A stretch of DNA of 64,000 nt from positions 349,842-413,841 of the forward strand of contig JAJEFA010000009.1 in NCBI GenBank assembly GCA_022820725.1. The letters are read 5' to 3'. This document shows, in pieces, positions 1 to 8,706 of the stretch. Both the position numbers and the translations under genes were made by a program. Every line of letters starts with the position of its first letter. Position 1 is the first letter of the stretch. This stretch comes from Candidatus Binatia bacterium. GTDB taxonomy: Bacteria; Desulfobacterota; Binatia; Bin18. The notes beneath the pieces are model-generated. The model worked only from the letters and a program-made list of their open reading frames with translations. It was not told where the DNA came from and made no database searches.

Positions 1-318
1 CGACAGCGTCACATCGCTATCGGCGTGATTATTACCGACACGTTCGGCCGGCCGTGGCGCGACGGCCTGGTCGAATTCGCGCTCGGTGTTTCCGGCCTTG
101 ACCCGCTCGACGACCAGCGCGGCGAGGAAGACCTCCAGGGCCGCGAGCTCCATCATACGGTCATTGCCGTGGCTGACGAACTCGCCGCGGCCGCAGGCCT
201 GCTGATGGAAAAGAGTGCCGCCATGCCCGCCGTTCTGATACGCGGCTATCGCTTCAAACCAGCCGACGTTGGGAGCGAAGCCCTGAAACGCCCGGCCGAC
301 GCCGACCTGTTTCGCTAG
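1..318 (+). CDS. cofE: Coenzyme F420:L-glutamate ligase, C-terminal part (5' end outside window)
   Basis: The frame is open from base 1 and ends at TAG 316-318, so only about the last 105 residues are present. They contain the conserved CofE blocks IITDTFGRPWR, ALGVSGLDPLDDQRG and GRELHHTVIAVADELAAAAG. CofE adds glutamates to F420-0 in the cytoplasm. The initial GTG at base 25 is internal to the protein and not the true start. The recognition rests on the long conserved TDTFGRPWR and GVSGLDPL stretches. No other F420 gene lies in the window, so the pathway partners would have to be upstream. It is separated from the next operon by about 160 bases that contain a plausible promoter. Confidence 0.85.
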   Translation, partial: RQRHIAIGVIITDTFGRPWRDGLVEFALGVSGLDPLDDQRGEEDLQGRELHHTVIAVADELAAAAGLLMEKSAAMPAVLIRGYRFKPADVGSEALKRPADADLFR

Positions 319-373
319 CCGAGATCTTTCCCACCCCTCGGATGGGGAGTGACCAAGGGCATCTGAAAAAAAG

Positions 374-402
374 TTGTAGAGTGAGAGGTCGGGTGTTAGT
401 AT
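374..402 (+). promoter_or_regulatory. Possible sigma70-type promoter of the ATP-grasp operon
   Basis: TTGTAG at 374-379 and TAGTAT at 397-402 are separated by 17 bases, a good match to a -35/-10 arrangement. It lies about 80 bases upstream of the ATG at 482, in the gap after cofE. This is pattern matching only; no transcription data are available. Confidence 0.35.
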
Positions 403-481
403 CTATCCTGATCGCTCGGTCGAACTTGACGATAATCCCGACTGTCTTGCCAATCATGGCGGAAAGGGTGGCATTATCACC

Positions 482-1981
482 ATGGCTTCGCGTGATGTGT
501 CTGAAGTGCAGCTCAGCCGAGACAACGACCCCACCCCCTCGCTCTTTGGGCACTACGAGCTTGACGCGCAGTTTTTCGACGAAACCTTTGAGTCCGCAGG
601 GCAGCCTCGCCCTCACTACCAGCTCCTTATCGACGAAATGGAGCGGATGTCCCAAGAGGAGGTTACGCGCCTTCAGGAGCGTGTGACCCGCTCCTTTCTC
701 CATGAGGGCATCACCTTCACCGTGTACGGGGACGAGGAGTCTATCGAGCGGGTCATCCCCATCGATTGCGTCCCCCGCCTCGTACTCGCCCGGGAGTGGG
801 AGCATATCGAGCGGGGACTCATTCAGCGTGTCCAGGCGCTGAACTTCTTTCTCGCCGATGTCTACGGCAAGGGGCATATTATTAGCGACGGTACCGTCCC
901 ACGTGACCTTGTGCATGGCTGTCCGAATTACCGCCCCGAGATGGAGGGGGTCCAGGTGCCGCTCGGGGCCTATGTGTCGGTGTGTGGGAGTGACATTGTA
1001 CGGACCGCCGACGGCTTCATGGTGTTGGAGGATAATCTCCGGGTACCTTCTGGGGTGTCATATATGCTCGCCTGCCGGGAGGCGATCCGGCGCTCCTTCC
1101 CGCGGGTCTTTCGCCGCTACCACGTCCGGGCGGTCGACCACTACGGCCAGGAACTCCTCCGCGTTCTGCGCTCCCTCTCGCCTCGGAAGGGAGAAGAGCC
1201 GAGCATCGCCCTGCTTACACCCGGCGTATATAACTCGGCCTACTACGAACATGCCTTTCTGGCACGAGAGATGGGCATTGAACTCGTCACGGGCGACGAC
1301 CTGCTCGTGCGGGAAACACAGCTCTATATGCGTACGGTCCAGGGGCTGCGTCCGGTAGATGTCCTCTATCGACGACTCGACGATGACTTTATCGACCCCA
1401 AAGCCTTCCGCCCGGATTCCCGTCTGGGCGTTCCGGGGCTGTTTGAGGTCTATCGGGCCGGACGCCTTGCGCTGGCCAACGCGCCCGGCACCGGGGTTGC
1501 GGACGACAAGGCGGTGTATTCGTATGTGCCCCGCATGATCCGCTATTACCTCGACCAGGAACCGATTCTCGACAACGTCGAAACCTTTCTCTGCCGAGAA
1601 CCCGAGGGGCTGGCCTACACGCTTGAGCACCTTGAAAACTTGGTGGTCAAGGCGGTGGGCGAGTCTGGCGGGTACGGCATGTTGGTCGGACCACACGCCA
1701 GCCGGGAGGAGCGAACAGACTTTGCTGACAAGCTCCGGGAGCAGCCCGAGAATTACATCTCTCAGCCCGTCCTGGACTTATCTCGCGCGCCATGCCTCAT
1801 CGACGGCCGCCTTGAGGCACGCCACGTCGACCTCAGACCCTTCGTGCTGCACGGGGAGGAGACCCGGATCGTGCCCGGCGGGCTGTGCCGGGTCGCTCTG
1901 CGCAAGGGCAGCCTGGTGGTGAATTCGAGTCAAGGCGGCGGCTCCAAGGACGCCTGGATCATTGAGGAGGATGTGCCGTGA
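482..1981 (+). CDS. Circularly permuted ATP-grasp type 2 protein (COG2308)
   Basis: 499 residues, full length for the circularly permuted ATP-grasp family (DUF404/DUF407 in older naming). Diagnostic blocks are DVYGKGHIISDG, an early LEDNLRVPSGVSYML segment, the DYLYRRLDDDF-like stretch VDVLYRRLDDDFIDP, and near the C-terminus ENLVVKAVGESGGYGM followed by LDLRPFVLHGEE-type and GGLCRVALRKGS segments. The family is predicted to form amide bonds with ATP, usually together with an alpha-E protein, in a peptide-ligase or tailing reaction; the substrate is unknown. Its stop overlaps the next start (GTGA, 1978-1981), so the two are translationally coupled. Unusually, the genes that follow are signalling genes, and no transglutaminase-like or peptidase partner is present. 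Confidence 0.9.
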   Translation: MASRDVSEVQLSRDNDPTPSLFGHYELDAQFFDETFESAGQPRPHYQLLIDEMERMSQEEVTRLQERVTRSFLHEGITFTVYGDEESIERVIPIDCVPRLVLAREWEHIERGLIQRVQALNFFLADVYGKGHIISDGTVPRDLVHGCPNYRPEMEGVQVPLGAYVSVCGSDIVRTADGFMVLEDNLRVPSGVSYMLACREAIRRSFPRVFRRYHVRAVDHYGQELLRVLRSLSPRKGEEPSIALLTPGVYNSAYYEHAFLAREMGIELVTGDDLLVRETQLYMRTVQGLRPVDVLYRRLDDDFIDPKAFRPDSRLGVPGLFEVYRAGRLALANAPGTGVADDKAVYSYVPRMIRYYLDQEPILDNVETFLCREPEGLAYTLEHLENLVVKAVGESGGYGMLVGPHASREERTDFADKLREQPENYISQPVLDLSRAPCLIDGRLEARHVDLRPFVLHGEETRIVPGGLCRVALRKGSLVVNSSQGGGSKDAWIIEEDVP

Positions 1982-2961
1982 TACTCGCCCGTGTCGCAGA
2001 TTCTCTCTACTGGATGAACCGCTACCTGGAACGAGTGGAACACACCGCACGTCTCCTGGGGTTGCAGCTCGAACACCTCCCCTCCAGCCCGGTCCAGGAA
2101 ATCGCCAATGGCTGGCGACGGCTCTTCAGCAGTCTTGATGCGCGTCCCCCCGGTGCGGATATCTACGGTGGCCCGGAGGACGAGGACGATTTCTTTTTCG
2201 CCGACGGCTATACCCTGACCGACTATCTGACCTTCGATACCACCAATCCCACCTCTATTGTGTTCTGCCTGACCGCAGCGCGGGAAAACGCCCGCCAGGT
2301 ACGCGACGCCATCAGCAATGGGATTTGGTCAAGCCTCAACCGCGCCTACCTGCGCTTACGAGACACCAGCCTGGTTGATATCTGGTCCAGGGAACCCGTT
2401 ATGTTGTACCGCGACATTGTCGAGACGGTCCAACTTTTCGACGGCGTGTGCGCAAGTTCCATGCGCCGTGATGCAGGCTGGCACTTTATGCGCATCGGTC
2501 GATTTATCGAGCGAGCCCAACTCGTCGGCTCCCTCCTTGAGGCGCATTGTGCCAACGTCAAGGACACAGCCGAGGAAGATAGTGACTGGGCGGGCCTCCT
2601 TCGGGCCTGTAATGCCTTTGAAGCCTACTGCCAGCTCCACGGTGCCCAGATCGGCAGAGACAAGGTACTGGGCTTTCTGGTGTACGATGCCGAGTTGTCT
2701 TATTCCTTGCGTTTCGCCGTCAATCGGCTCCGGACGAGCCTGGAGACGATTGACCCCCCGGTCCGCGGACGCCTGCCGGCGGAGCCATACGAGATTGTTG
2801 GCCGTCTGGATTCGGCCCTCTCCCACCATATGGTCAATCTGACAGATGGTGGAGGAGGCTGGTATGACCTTGCCGATCTCGTTATATTGTGCCGGAATTT
2901 TCATGAGGCCCTCGAGCGGACCTATGTCTATTATCCAACCGAAGCGCAGGCTGCTTCCTGA
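1978..2961 (+). CDS. Alpha-E domain protein (COG2307), ATP-grasp partner
   Basis: 327 residues beginning at GTG with ILARVADSLYWMNRYLERVEHTARLLG, the hallmark N-terminus of the all-helical alpha-E family. Later segments NPTSIVFCLTAARENARQVRD and GWHFMRIGRFIERAQ are also typical. Alpha-E proteins almost always accompany COG2308 ATP-grasp proteins and are thought to be accessory to, or catalytic partners in, the ligation. The four-base overlap with the upstream gene supports a two-subunit unit. No signal peptide or membrane segment is visible. The stop codon is followed directly by the next ATG (TGAATG). Confidence 0.9.
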   Translation: MILARVADSLYWMNRYLERVEHTARLLGLQLEHLPSSPVQEIANGWRRLFSSLDARPPGADIYGGPEDEDDFFFADGYTLTDYLTFDTTNPTSIVFCLTAARENARQVRDAISNGIWSSLNRAYLRLRDTSLVDIWSREPVMLYRDIVETVQLFDGVCASSMRRDAGWHFMRIGRFIERAQLVGSLLEAHCANVKDTAEEDSDWAGLLRACNAFEAYCQLHGAQIGRDKVLGFLVYDAELSYSLRFAVNRLRTSLETIDPPVRGRLPAEPYEIVGRLDSALSHHMVNLTDGGGGWYDLADLVILCRNFHEALERTYVYYPTEAQAAS

Positions 2962-3453
2962 ATGTCCGGCGGACGCACCACGCGTATCATGGTGAAACCG
3001 ATGCCGTCCCGCGAACCTCAATCGAGCATTGATATCTCCCTCGCCCCCGACCTTTCCGCCCTTCGCATGCTCGCCCAGGCTATCCAGGAGTTCGGGACTG
3101 CCCACGCGCTCAGTCTGGATCTTCAAAGTCGCTTGAACCTCGTCCTGGACGAACTAGTCACGAACAGCGTGTGCTATGCCCTGCCGGACCTTGCCGACCC
3201 CGAGCTTCGCCTCCGCCTATTCGTTGACCAGGACACCATCGTTGCGCAAATCGAGGACAACGGTGAGGCGTACAATCCATTTGAGGAGGCCCCGGAGCCG
3301 GATACCAGTCTGGGACTTGCGGAGCGTCCCATAGGCGGTCTCGGCGTCTTTTTTGTCAAGAAGCTGACCGACAGTAGCACCTATGAGCGCATCGACGGGC
3401 GCAATCGTATTACCCTGAAAACCGCGATTGGAGGGCAAGCCTGTGACGAATGA
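2962..3453 (+). CDS. RsbW-like anti-sigma factor / serine kinase ATPase domain protein
   Basis: 163 residues with a GHKL-type ATPase fold of the RsbW/SpoIIAB class. The N-box is LNLVLDELVTNSVCYAL, the G1 box is IEDNGEAYNPF, and a G2-like segment GGLGVFFVKKLTD follows. In partner-switching systems this protein binds a sigma factor or other target, or a phosphorylatable STAS protein, and phosphorylates the latter. The next gene encodes exactly such a STAS protein and the one after it a PP2C phosphatase, so this is the central switch of the module. The start follows the previous stop without a gap; ATGs at 2992 and 3001 are alternatives because residues 1-20 look unstructured. Confidence 0.85.
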   Translation: MSGGRTTRIMVKPMPSREPQSSIDISLAPDLSALRMLAQAIQEFGTAHALSLDLQSRLNLVLDELVTNSVCYALPDLADPELRLRLFVDQDTIVAQIEDNGEAYNPFEEAPEPDTSLGLAERPIGGLGVFFVKKLTDSSTYERIDGRNRITLKTAIGGQACDE

Positions 3454-3793
3454 AAATGCGCTGTCCGTGCAAACCGAACGCAACGAAAAGGCCGTTATCG
3501 TCTGCCCGGTGGGGCGGGTGGACGGGAGCAATGTAGGGGTCCTGGAAAGCGCTATTCGAGAGCTACTCGATGCGGGCCAGAAGACGCTGATCTTCGATTT
3601 TGAGGAGCTGAACTATATCAGCAGTGCTGGCTTGCGCGTGCTTCTGGTAACAGCCCGACGGACACAGGCGGAAGGGGGAAAGGCGCTATTTTGCGGGCTG
3701 GCCGAACACATCGCCCATGTCTTTGAGATCAGCGGGTTCACGAACATTCTGACGATCTGTCAGAGCCGGAGCGAGGCTCTGGCCGCCTTGTAG
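3443..3793 (+). CDS. STAS-domain anti-sigma factor antagonist (RsbV/SpoIIAA-like)
   Basis: A single STAS domain of 116 residues. IFDFEELNYISSAGLRVLL carries the conserved serine pair (ISSAGLR) where the cognate kinase phosphorylates. I chose GTG at 3443 because GGAGGG at 3430-3435 sits seven bases before it; a TTG at 3428 would bury that site. The gene overlaps the kinase gene by 11 bases, which is typical of stoichiometric coupling. Unphosphorylated STAS protein would capture the kinase encoded just upstream and release its target. It is likely dephosphorylated by the PP2C protein encoded next. Confidence 0.9.
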   Translation: MTNENALSVQTERNEKAVIVCPVGRVDGSNVGVLESAIRELLDAGQKTLIFDFEELNYISSAGLRVLLVTARRTQAEGGKALFCGLAEHIAHVFEISGFTNILTICQSRSEALAAL

Positions 3794-3822
3794 ACACCGA
3801 CTCCGAAGAGAGGAACCACACT

Positions 3823-5013
3823 TTGACGACATCACCCGTCCGACTCCTCGTGGTAGACGACGAAGAAGACCTTGAGCTGCTGATCCGCCAGAAATTTCGC
3901 CGTCGTATCCGTAAGGGCGAATTCGACTTTGTTTTTGCCCATAATGGCCAGGAAGCACTCGAAAAGCTCGCCGAGAACCCTGACATTCACTTGGTACTCT
4001 CGGATATCAACATGCCCGTCATGGACGGGCTCGCGCTGCTGAGCAAACTCGAAGACACGAACCCTGACGTCCAGGCGGTCATCGTTTCCGCCTACGGTGA
4101 CATGGAGAATATCCGTACCGCCATGAACCGGGGCGCCTTCGATTTTGTGACCAAACCGATCAATTTTGACGACCTCGAAATCACGATTGAAAAGACGCTC
4201 AACCATATCCGCGCCCTGGAAACCGCCCAGGAAGCGCGGGACCGGCTCGTCGTCCTCAAGCGGGAACTCGATGTGGCCCAGCAGGTGCAAATGTCCGCCC
4301 TGCCCAAGGAGATCCCGAGCAGCGAGACCCACGATGTCCAGGCACTGATGATCCCGGCCCTGGAAGTCGGTGGGGACTTCTACGATTTTTTTCCCCTGAG
4401 CGATGAACTGATCGGTCTGGTCATCGCGGATGTCTCGGGCAAAGGGATTCCGGCAGCACTGTTTACCCTCATGACGCGGACCCTCCTCAAGGGGACAGCC
4501 CGAGATTCCCCGTCACCCGCCGACTGCCTGAGCAGGGTGAACGATCTGCTGGCCGAGGACAACGAGACCTGTATTTTTATCACTCTTTTCTATGGGGTGT
4601 TTGATCTGCGGGACGGCGTCTTCCGTTACAGCAACGGTGGGCATAACCCACCCCGCCTGGTGCGGAGCGATTCCCGGATCGAGGAGATTCCCCCCACTGA
4701 GAATCTGGTCCTCGGGATTGCCCCCGGACACGAATATCGCAACGGTGAGGTCCGGCTTGCCCCCGGGGATGCCCTTTTCCTGTACACAGACGGCATTACC
4801 GAGGCCCAGAACACCAATGATGAGGAGTTTGGAGAAGAGCGCCTCGATACGAAACTGGCCAGCCTTGGGCAGGTATCCGCCCGTGATATTGTAACCACGG
4901 TCGTCGATGAGGTGCGTGCCTTTGCCGGAGATGCGCCGCAATCGGACGATATTACCTGCATCGCCATGCGCTTCGCCGCCCCTCTCTCTTCCTCCACTGT
5001 CGACGGAACATGA
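3823..5013 (+). CDS. Receiver-domain PP2C-type phosphatase (RsbU-like)
   Basis: 396 residues in two domains. Residues 1-125 are a response-regulator receiver with VVDDEEDLE at the N-terminus, the phospho-acceptor Asp near 59 in SDINMPVMDG and KPINFDD as the K-loop. A linker (about 130-170) is probably coiled coil and signal-transducing. Residues 180-390 are a PP2C/SpoIIE phosphatase with GGDFYDFF, DVSGKGIPAALFT, NGGHNPP, YTDGITEA and SDDITCIAM, the metal-binding motifs. It should dephosphorylate the STAS antagonist when its receiver is phosphorylated, plausibly by the histidine kinase at the end of this operon. Start is TTG at 3823 behind a GAAGAGAGG ribosome site. Confidence 0.92.
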   Translation: MTTSPVRLLVVDDEEDLELLIRQKFRRRIRKGEFDFVFAHNGQEALEKLAENPDIHLVLSDINMPVMDGLALLSKLEDTNPDVQAVIVSAYGDMENIRTAMNRGAFDFVTKPINFDDLEITIEKTLNHIRALETAQEARDRLVVLKRELDVAQQVQMSALPKEIPSSETHDVQALMIPALEVGGDFYDFFPLSDELIGLVIADVSGKGIPAALFTLMTRTLLKGTARDSPSPADCLSRVNDLLAEDNETCIFITLFYGVFDLRDGVFRYSNGGHNPPRLVRSDSRIEEIPPTENLVLGIAPGHEYRNGEVRLAPGDALFLYTDGITEAQNTNDEEFGEERLDTKLASLGQVSARDIVTTVVDEVRAFAGDAPQSDDITCIAMRFAAPLSSSTVDGT

Positions 5014-6179
5014 TGCACCCTACTACGGCCCTTTTTCGTGCTATCCTGGGTCTCGTCGCCTGGGTCGGCGTGATGTTGCAGGCCGTACAGACGGTTGGCG
5101 CCGAAGATCTGGTCTTTGGTCAGTCCGCAGCCTTGAGCGGCCCGGCCCGAGCCCTGGGCCAGGGGATGCGAGTCGGCCTGCTTGCCGCTTTCGAGGCGGT
5201 CAATCAGCAGGGGGGGGTACATGGCCAGCGCCTCGTCCTGGATTCCCTGGATGATGCCTATGAACCCGAGGCGGCCATCACCAACACTCGTGAGCTCATC
5301 CAGCGTAACGTCTTTGCCCTAGTTGGCGCGGTTGGCACCCCGACTTCTCTGGCCGCCCAGCCGATTGCCACTGAGGCCGGTGTTCCCTATCTCGCGCCCT
5401 TTACCGGGGCGGAGTTCCTGCGCGACGCCCAACTCCGGCCCAATGTGCTCAATATGCGGGCCTCCTACTATCAGGAAACCGAGGAGATGGTCGCCCGTCT
5501 CACTGCCGACCTGGGTGTGCAGCGGATCGGCATTCTCTACCAGAACGATTCCTATGGACGCGCCGGGCTGACGGGCGTACGCCGTGCCGTCGCCCGTCTT
5601 AATCTGCCCCTCGTTGTGGAAGCGGACTATCCGCGCAATACCGAGGCGGTCAAAGTCGCCCTGCTCGACCTGCGCCGCTCCCGGCCCGAGGCGATTGTCA
5701 TCATCGGGGCCTACAGGCCCGCGGCCGCCCTGATCCGCTGGGCCAGGCGGCTCGACTTCAACCCGTATTTCATCAATATTTCCTTTGTCGGCAGTTCGGC
5801 CCTGGCGAGGGAACTCGGCCCCGACGGGGCCGGGGTCTATGTCACCCAGGTCGTTCCCTTCCCCACTGACGTCAGCCTCCCGGTCGTCGCCCACTATCAG
5901 CAAGCCCTGGCTGCGGTGGACCCGGAGAGTACGCCGGGCTTCGTGTCGCTGGAAGGGTATCTGGCGGGCCGCCTCGTAGCAGAGGGCCTGCGTCTGGCCG
6001 GACCCAATCCAACCAGGACAGGATTTCTTGACGCGCTACGAAAGGCTGAGACCATCGACCTTGACGGTTTCCTGCTGCGCTATGGTCCGGCTGACAATCA
6101 GGGTTCCGACCAGGTCTATCTGACCATTATCGACAGTCAGGGACGTTTTCGATCAGTCCGGAAAATGGTGCCGCAATGA
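5010..6179 (+). CDS. Periplasmic branched-chain-amino-acid-type ligand-binding protein
   Basis: 389 residues, type I periplasmic binding fold (Peripla_BP_6/LivJ-like). A signal peptide covers about residues 1-32, ending near TVGAED. GQSAALSGPARALGQGMR and the VHGQRLVLDSLDDAYEPE stretch are typical of urea/amide/amino-acid receptors. No permease or ATPase gene is near it. Instead it overlaps the phosphatase gene upstream (ATGA, 5010-5013) and the sensor kinase downstream (ATGA, 6176-6179). The context therefore suggests a ligand receptor that feeds the kinase rather than a transporter subunit; that function is inferred. Confidence 0.85.
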   Translation: MMHPTTALFRAILGLVAWVGVMLQAVQTVGAEDLVFGQSAALSGPARALGQGMRVGLLAAFEAVNQQGGVHGQRLVLDSLDDAYEPEAAITNTRELIQRNVFALVGAVGTPTSLAAQPIATEAGVPYLAPFTGAEFLRDAQLRPNVLNMRASYYQETEEMVARLTADLGVQRIGILYQNDSYGRAGLTGVRRAVARLNLPLVVEADYPRNTEAVKVALLDLRRSRPEAIVIIGAYRPAAALIRWARRLDFNPYFINISFVGSSALARELGPDGAGVYVTQVVPFPTDVSLPVVAHYQQALAAVDPESTPGFVSLEGYLAGRLVAEGLRLAGPNPTRTGFLDALRKAETIDLDGFLLRYGPADNQGSDQVYLTIIDSQGRFRSVRKMVPQ

Positions 6180-8464
6180 GCCATGACGACCGCCCCGTCA
6201 CCACCTCCGGAGAAGCCCTGGCCCTGCGCCCTTCCCCCTCTGCAGAAGGAGTGGAACCGGAAAAGGGAAGCCGGCTCCGCCTCGGGATCGGGCCACAGCT
6301 CTATATCGGTCTGCTGGGCGGCGTCCTGCTGACCCTGAGTGCCAGTCTGGTGGCTTATTTCTCTTTTCACCAGATTGTCCAGCACGGCTCCCGGCTGACG
6401 GAGTCCAGCATCCCCAACCTGAGCAGTGCGGTAGACGCGGCGCGCCAGAGTTCGGTTGTGGTGAACGGGGCACTCCGCCTCATCTCCGCCTCTTCGCTCC
6501 AGGAACACGGAACAGTGGCCGAGGAGTTGGCCAGAGAACAGTCCGCCCTCAGCACCCTCATCCAGGAACTCGCGTCCCAGACCGCCTTTGGTGAACAGAC
6601 CCGGCTGATCGAGGACCACCTCGCCGAACTGAGCGTCCACCTGGAGCTCATCCAACAATCGGCCGCCCGCCGTCTGGTCATCGCACAGGCATTGGAGGGC
6701 CTCAAGCTGGAACTTGACGAGACGAACCGACGTATCGAGCAACACATCGTGACCCTGATCGATGATCAGAACTTCTATCTGGTGGAGGGGCTGCGCCGCC
6801 TGCAAGACCAGCCGAGCCCGATCAATGAGCGCGCTTCCGAAACCGAGCTCACCTACTCCCGAGACCTGACAACCCTGAACCACCAGGCCAATCTCGCCGT
6901 GCTCCTGTTGAGCAATGCCCTGGCCCTGTCCGACCGGGGCCTGCTTCCGCCCCTCCGCGAGCGCTTCCGCAGTACCGTGCAGAACTTCCGGCGCGCCTAT
7001 GAGCGGCTGTCGGTGCGGACCCCGGACAGCGTTCTCGGAACAGACCTGGAGCGCCTGGCACAAATGGGGGAGGCTGATGAAGGGAGCGCTCCCTTACGCG
7101 AAGAATCCCTTCCCTCGTTGACCAGTGCGGTGATCGATACTGGGATTATTCCCCTGCGCGAAGAAACCCTGCTTCGCCTGGAGCAGGAAGAGGCGGCGCT
7201 GGCAAAAGGTCGTGCGGCTTCTGCCATGCTCCTCACCGAGGTGAACACCCTGGTAGCAGAGATCAACGATGAAGCGGTCGAATCCAGTAACGCCGCCCAG
7301 TCTGCCGCCCAGACCGGGCGGTTGATCCTCGGAGTCCTCAACGTCCTGAGCATCTCAGGCGCCCTTCTCATCGGCTGGTTATTTGTCGGACGCTATATGA
7401 TTCGCCGCTTGGTTGGGCTGGCCACGGCCATGCGCTCCATGGCCGGCGGCGACCTGGAGGTGCCGGTCGAGGTGAAGGGCAATGACGAGGTGACGGATAT
7501 GGCCAACGCCCTGGAAGTGTTCCGACGCTACGCCCTGGAAGTGCAGCGGCTGAACCTGGTCGAGAAGCTGGCCAAAGAGCTGGATGCGAAGAACCACACC
7601 CTTGAGCAGACCTTGGAACATCTCGAACAGGCGCAAGAACAGATCGTCGCCGAACAAAAACTCGCCTCACTCGGTCAGCTCACCGCCGGGGTGGCCCATG
7701 AAATCAAGAATCCGCTCAATTTTGTGAGTAACTTCTCCGAAGTGTCCGTCGAACTGGTTGATGAGATCGAGGAAGTCATGGAGGAAGCGCAGACCGGAGA
7801 GGGCGAGTTGTCTGAAGAAATCACCCCTATCCTCTCCGACCTCAGGCTGAACCTCCAGAAGGTCAAGGAGCATAGCCAACGCGCCGACGGTATCGTGCGG
7901 AGCATGCTCGAACATTCCCGCAGTGGGCCGGGGGATTGGCGCGAGACCGACCTGAACGCCCTGCTGAAGCAATACGTGGACCTCTCCTATCACGCGGTGC
8001 GCGCCCGCAATACGGACTTCAATGTGACGCTGACCCAGGACCTCGACCCGGAAATGGGCATGCTCACGGTTGTTCCCCAGGACATCGGCCGGGTATTCCT
8101 CAATCTCGTCAACAATGCCTGCCAGGCCCTTGATGAAAAACGCCAAAACTCGGACGGGGGCTTTGAGCCGGAACTGCGTATCACCAGCCGCCGCCTGGAA
8201 GATCACGCCGAGTTCGACATTCGCGACAACGGCCCCGGTATTCCAGAGGAACTACGCGAGCGGATTTTCGAGCCCTTTGTGACCACCAAGAAACCGGGCG
8301 AAGGAACAGGACTTGGCCTATCGCTGACCATGGACATCCTTACCCGCCACGGGGGTTCCATCCATCTCGACACCGAGGAGGGTGTTTTCACCGAGATGCG
8401 GGTGATCCTCCCGCTCGAACCGCCTCAGGACGCGGGTCACGAACCCCCTGCGGCAGCCGGGTAA
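6176..8464 (+). CDS. Two-TM HAMP sensor histidine kinase
   Basis: 762 residues. There is a cytoplasmic N-terminus, a first membrane helix at about 43-63, a long helical periplasmic sensor (about 64-380), a second helix near 382-405 and a HAMP domain at about 405-460. A coiled-coil linker follows, then HisKA with the acceptor in TAGVAHEIKNPLNFV (His near 507), and HATPase_c with NLVNNACQAL, DNGPGIP and GEGTGLGLSL. It is the last gene of the seven-gene operon and overlaps the binding-protein gene by four bases. The obvious intra-operon phosphorylation target is the receiver of the PP2C protein. No stand-alone response regulator is nearby. Confidence 0.92.
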   Translation: MSHDDRPVTTSGEALALRPSPSAEGVEPEKGSRLRLGIGPQLYIGLLGGVLLTLSASLVAYFSFHQIVQHGSRLTESSIPNLSSAVDAARQSSVVVNGALRLISASSLQEHGTVAEELAREQSALSTLIQELASQTAFGEQTRLIEDHLAELSVHLELIQQSAARRLVIAQALEGLKLELDETNRRIEQHIVTLIDDQNFYLVEGLRRLQDQPSPINERASETELTYSRDLTTLNHQANLAVLLLSNALALSDRGLLPPLRERFRSTVQNFRRAYERLSVRTPDSVLGTDLERLAQMGEADEGSAPLREESLPSLTSAVIDTGIIPLREETLLRLEQEEAALAKGRAASAMLLTEVNTLVAEINDEAVESSNAAQSAAQTGRLILGVLNVLSISGALLIGWLFVGRYMIRRLVGLATAMRSMAGGDLEVPVEVKGNDEVTDMANALEVFRRYALEVQRLNLVEKLAKELDAKNHTLEQTLEHLEQAQEQIVAEQKLASLGQLTAGVAHEIKNPLNFVSNFSEVSVELVDEIEEVMEEAQTGEGELSEEITPILSDLRLNLQKVKEHSQRADGIVRSMLEHSRSGPGDWRETDLNALLKQYVDLSYHAVRARNTDFNVTLTQDLDPEMGMLTVVPQDIGRVFLNLVNNACQALDEKRQNSDGGFEPELRITSRRLEDHAEFDIRDNGPGIPEELRERIFEPFVTTKKPGEGTGLGLSLTMDILTRHGGSIHLDTEEGVFTEMRVILPLEPPQDAGHEPPAAAG

Positions 8465-8630
8465 CCCGCTGTTTCTCGCTGGTGCTCCGACCTGCGTCCA
8501 CCTTTGCGCTCCTGTGGCTGCCTGTGGTAGTCAAGAGCGGATACTCAACTCTCAAGGGGAAAGTCTATGAAATTCTGGATGTTTCATCTCATGCCGTGGC
8601 CACATCTGCCCGGGAATTGATCTTTTCTAA

Positions 8631-8642
8631 CCAGAATTCTGG
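8631..8642. promoter_or_regulatory. 12-bp perfect palindrome upstream of fbp
   Basis: CCAGAATTCTGG is a perfect inverted repeat in the 502-base gap between the kinase gene and fbp. It could be an operator or chance; nothing else supports a function. Confidence 0.25.
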
Positions 8643-8663
8643 CTTGAACAGCCGCAACACACG

Positions 8664-8688
8664 GCAGAAATCGTCACGCGATTTCTGC
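8664..8688. promoter_or_regulatory. Hairpin with 10-bp perfect stem
   Basis: GCAGAAATCG (8664-8673) pairs with CGATTTCTGC (8679-8688) around a five-base loop. No T-run follows, so it is not a standard terminator on either strand. It sits about 200 bases after the kinase stop. Confidence 0.4.
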
Positions 8689-8706
8689 AATAAAGCGTAC
8701 CCCACT

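Noticed and set aside
254..916. Minus-strand open frame of 220 codons overlapping cofE and the ATP-grasp gene
   Set aside because: It is antisense to two recognised genes and its product resembles no family; such frames are common in GC-rich DNA.
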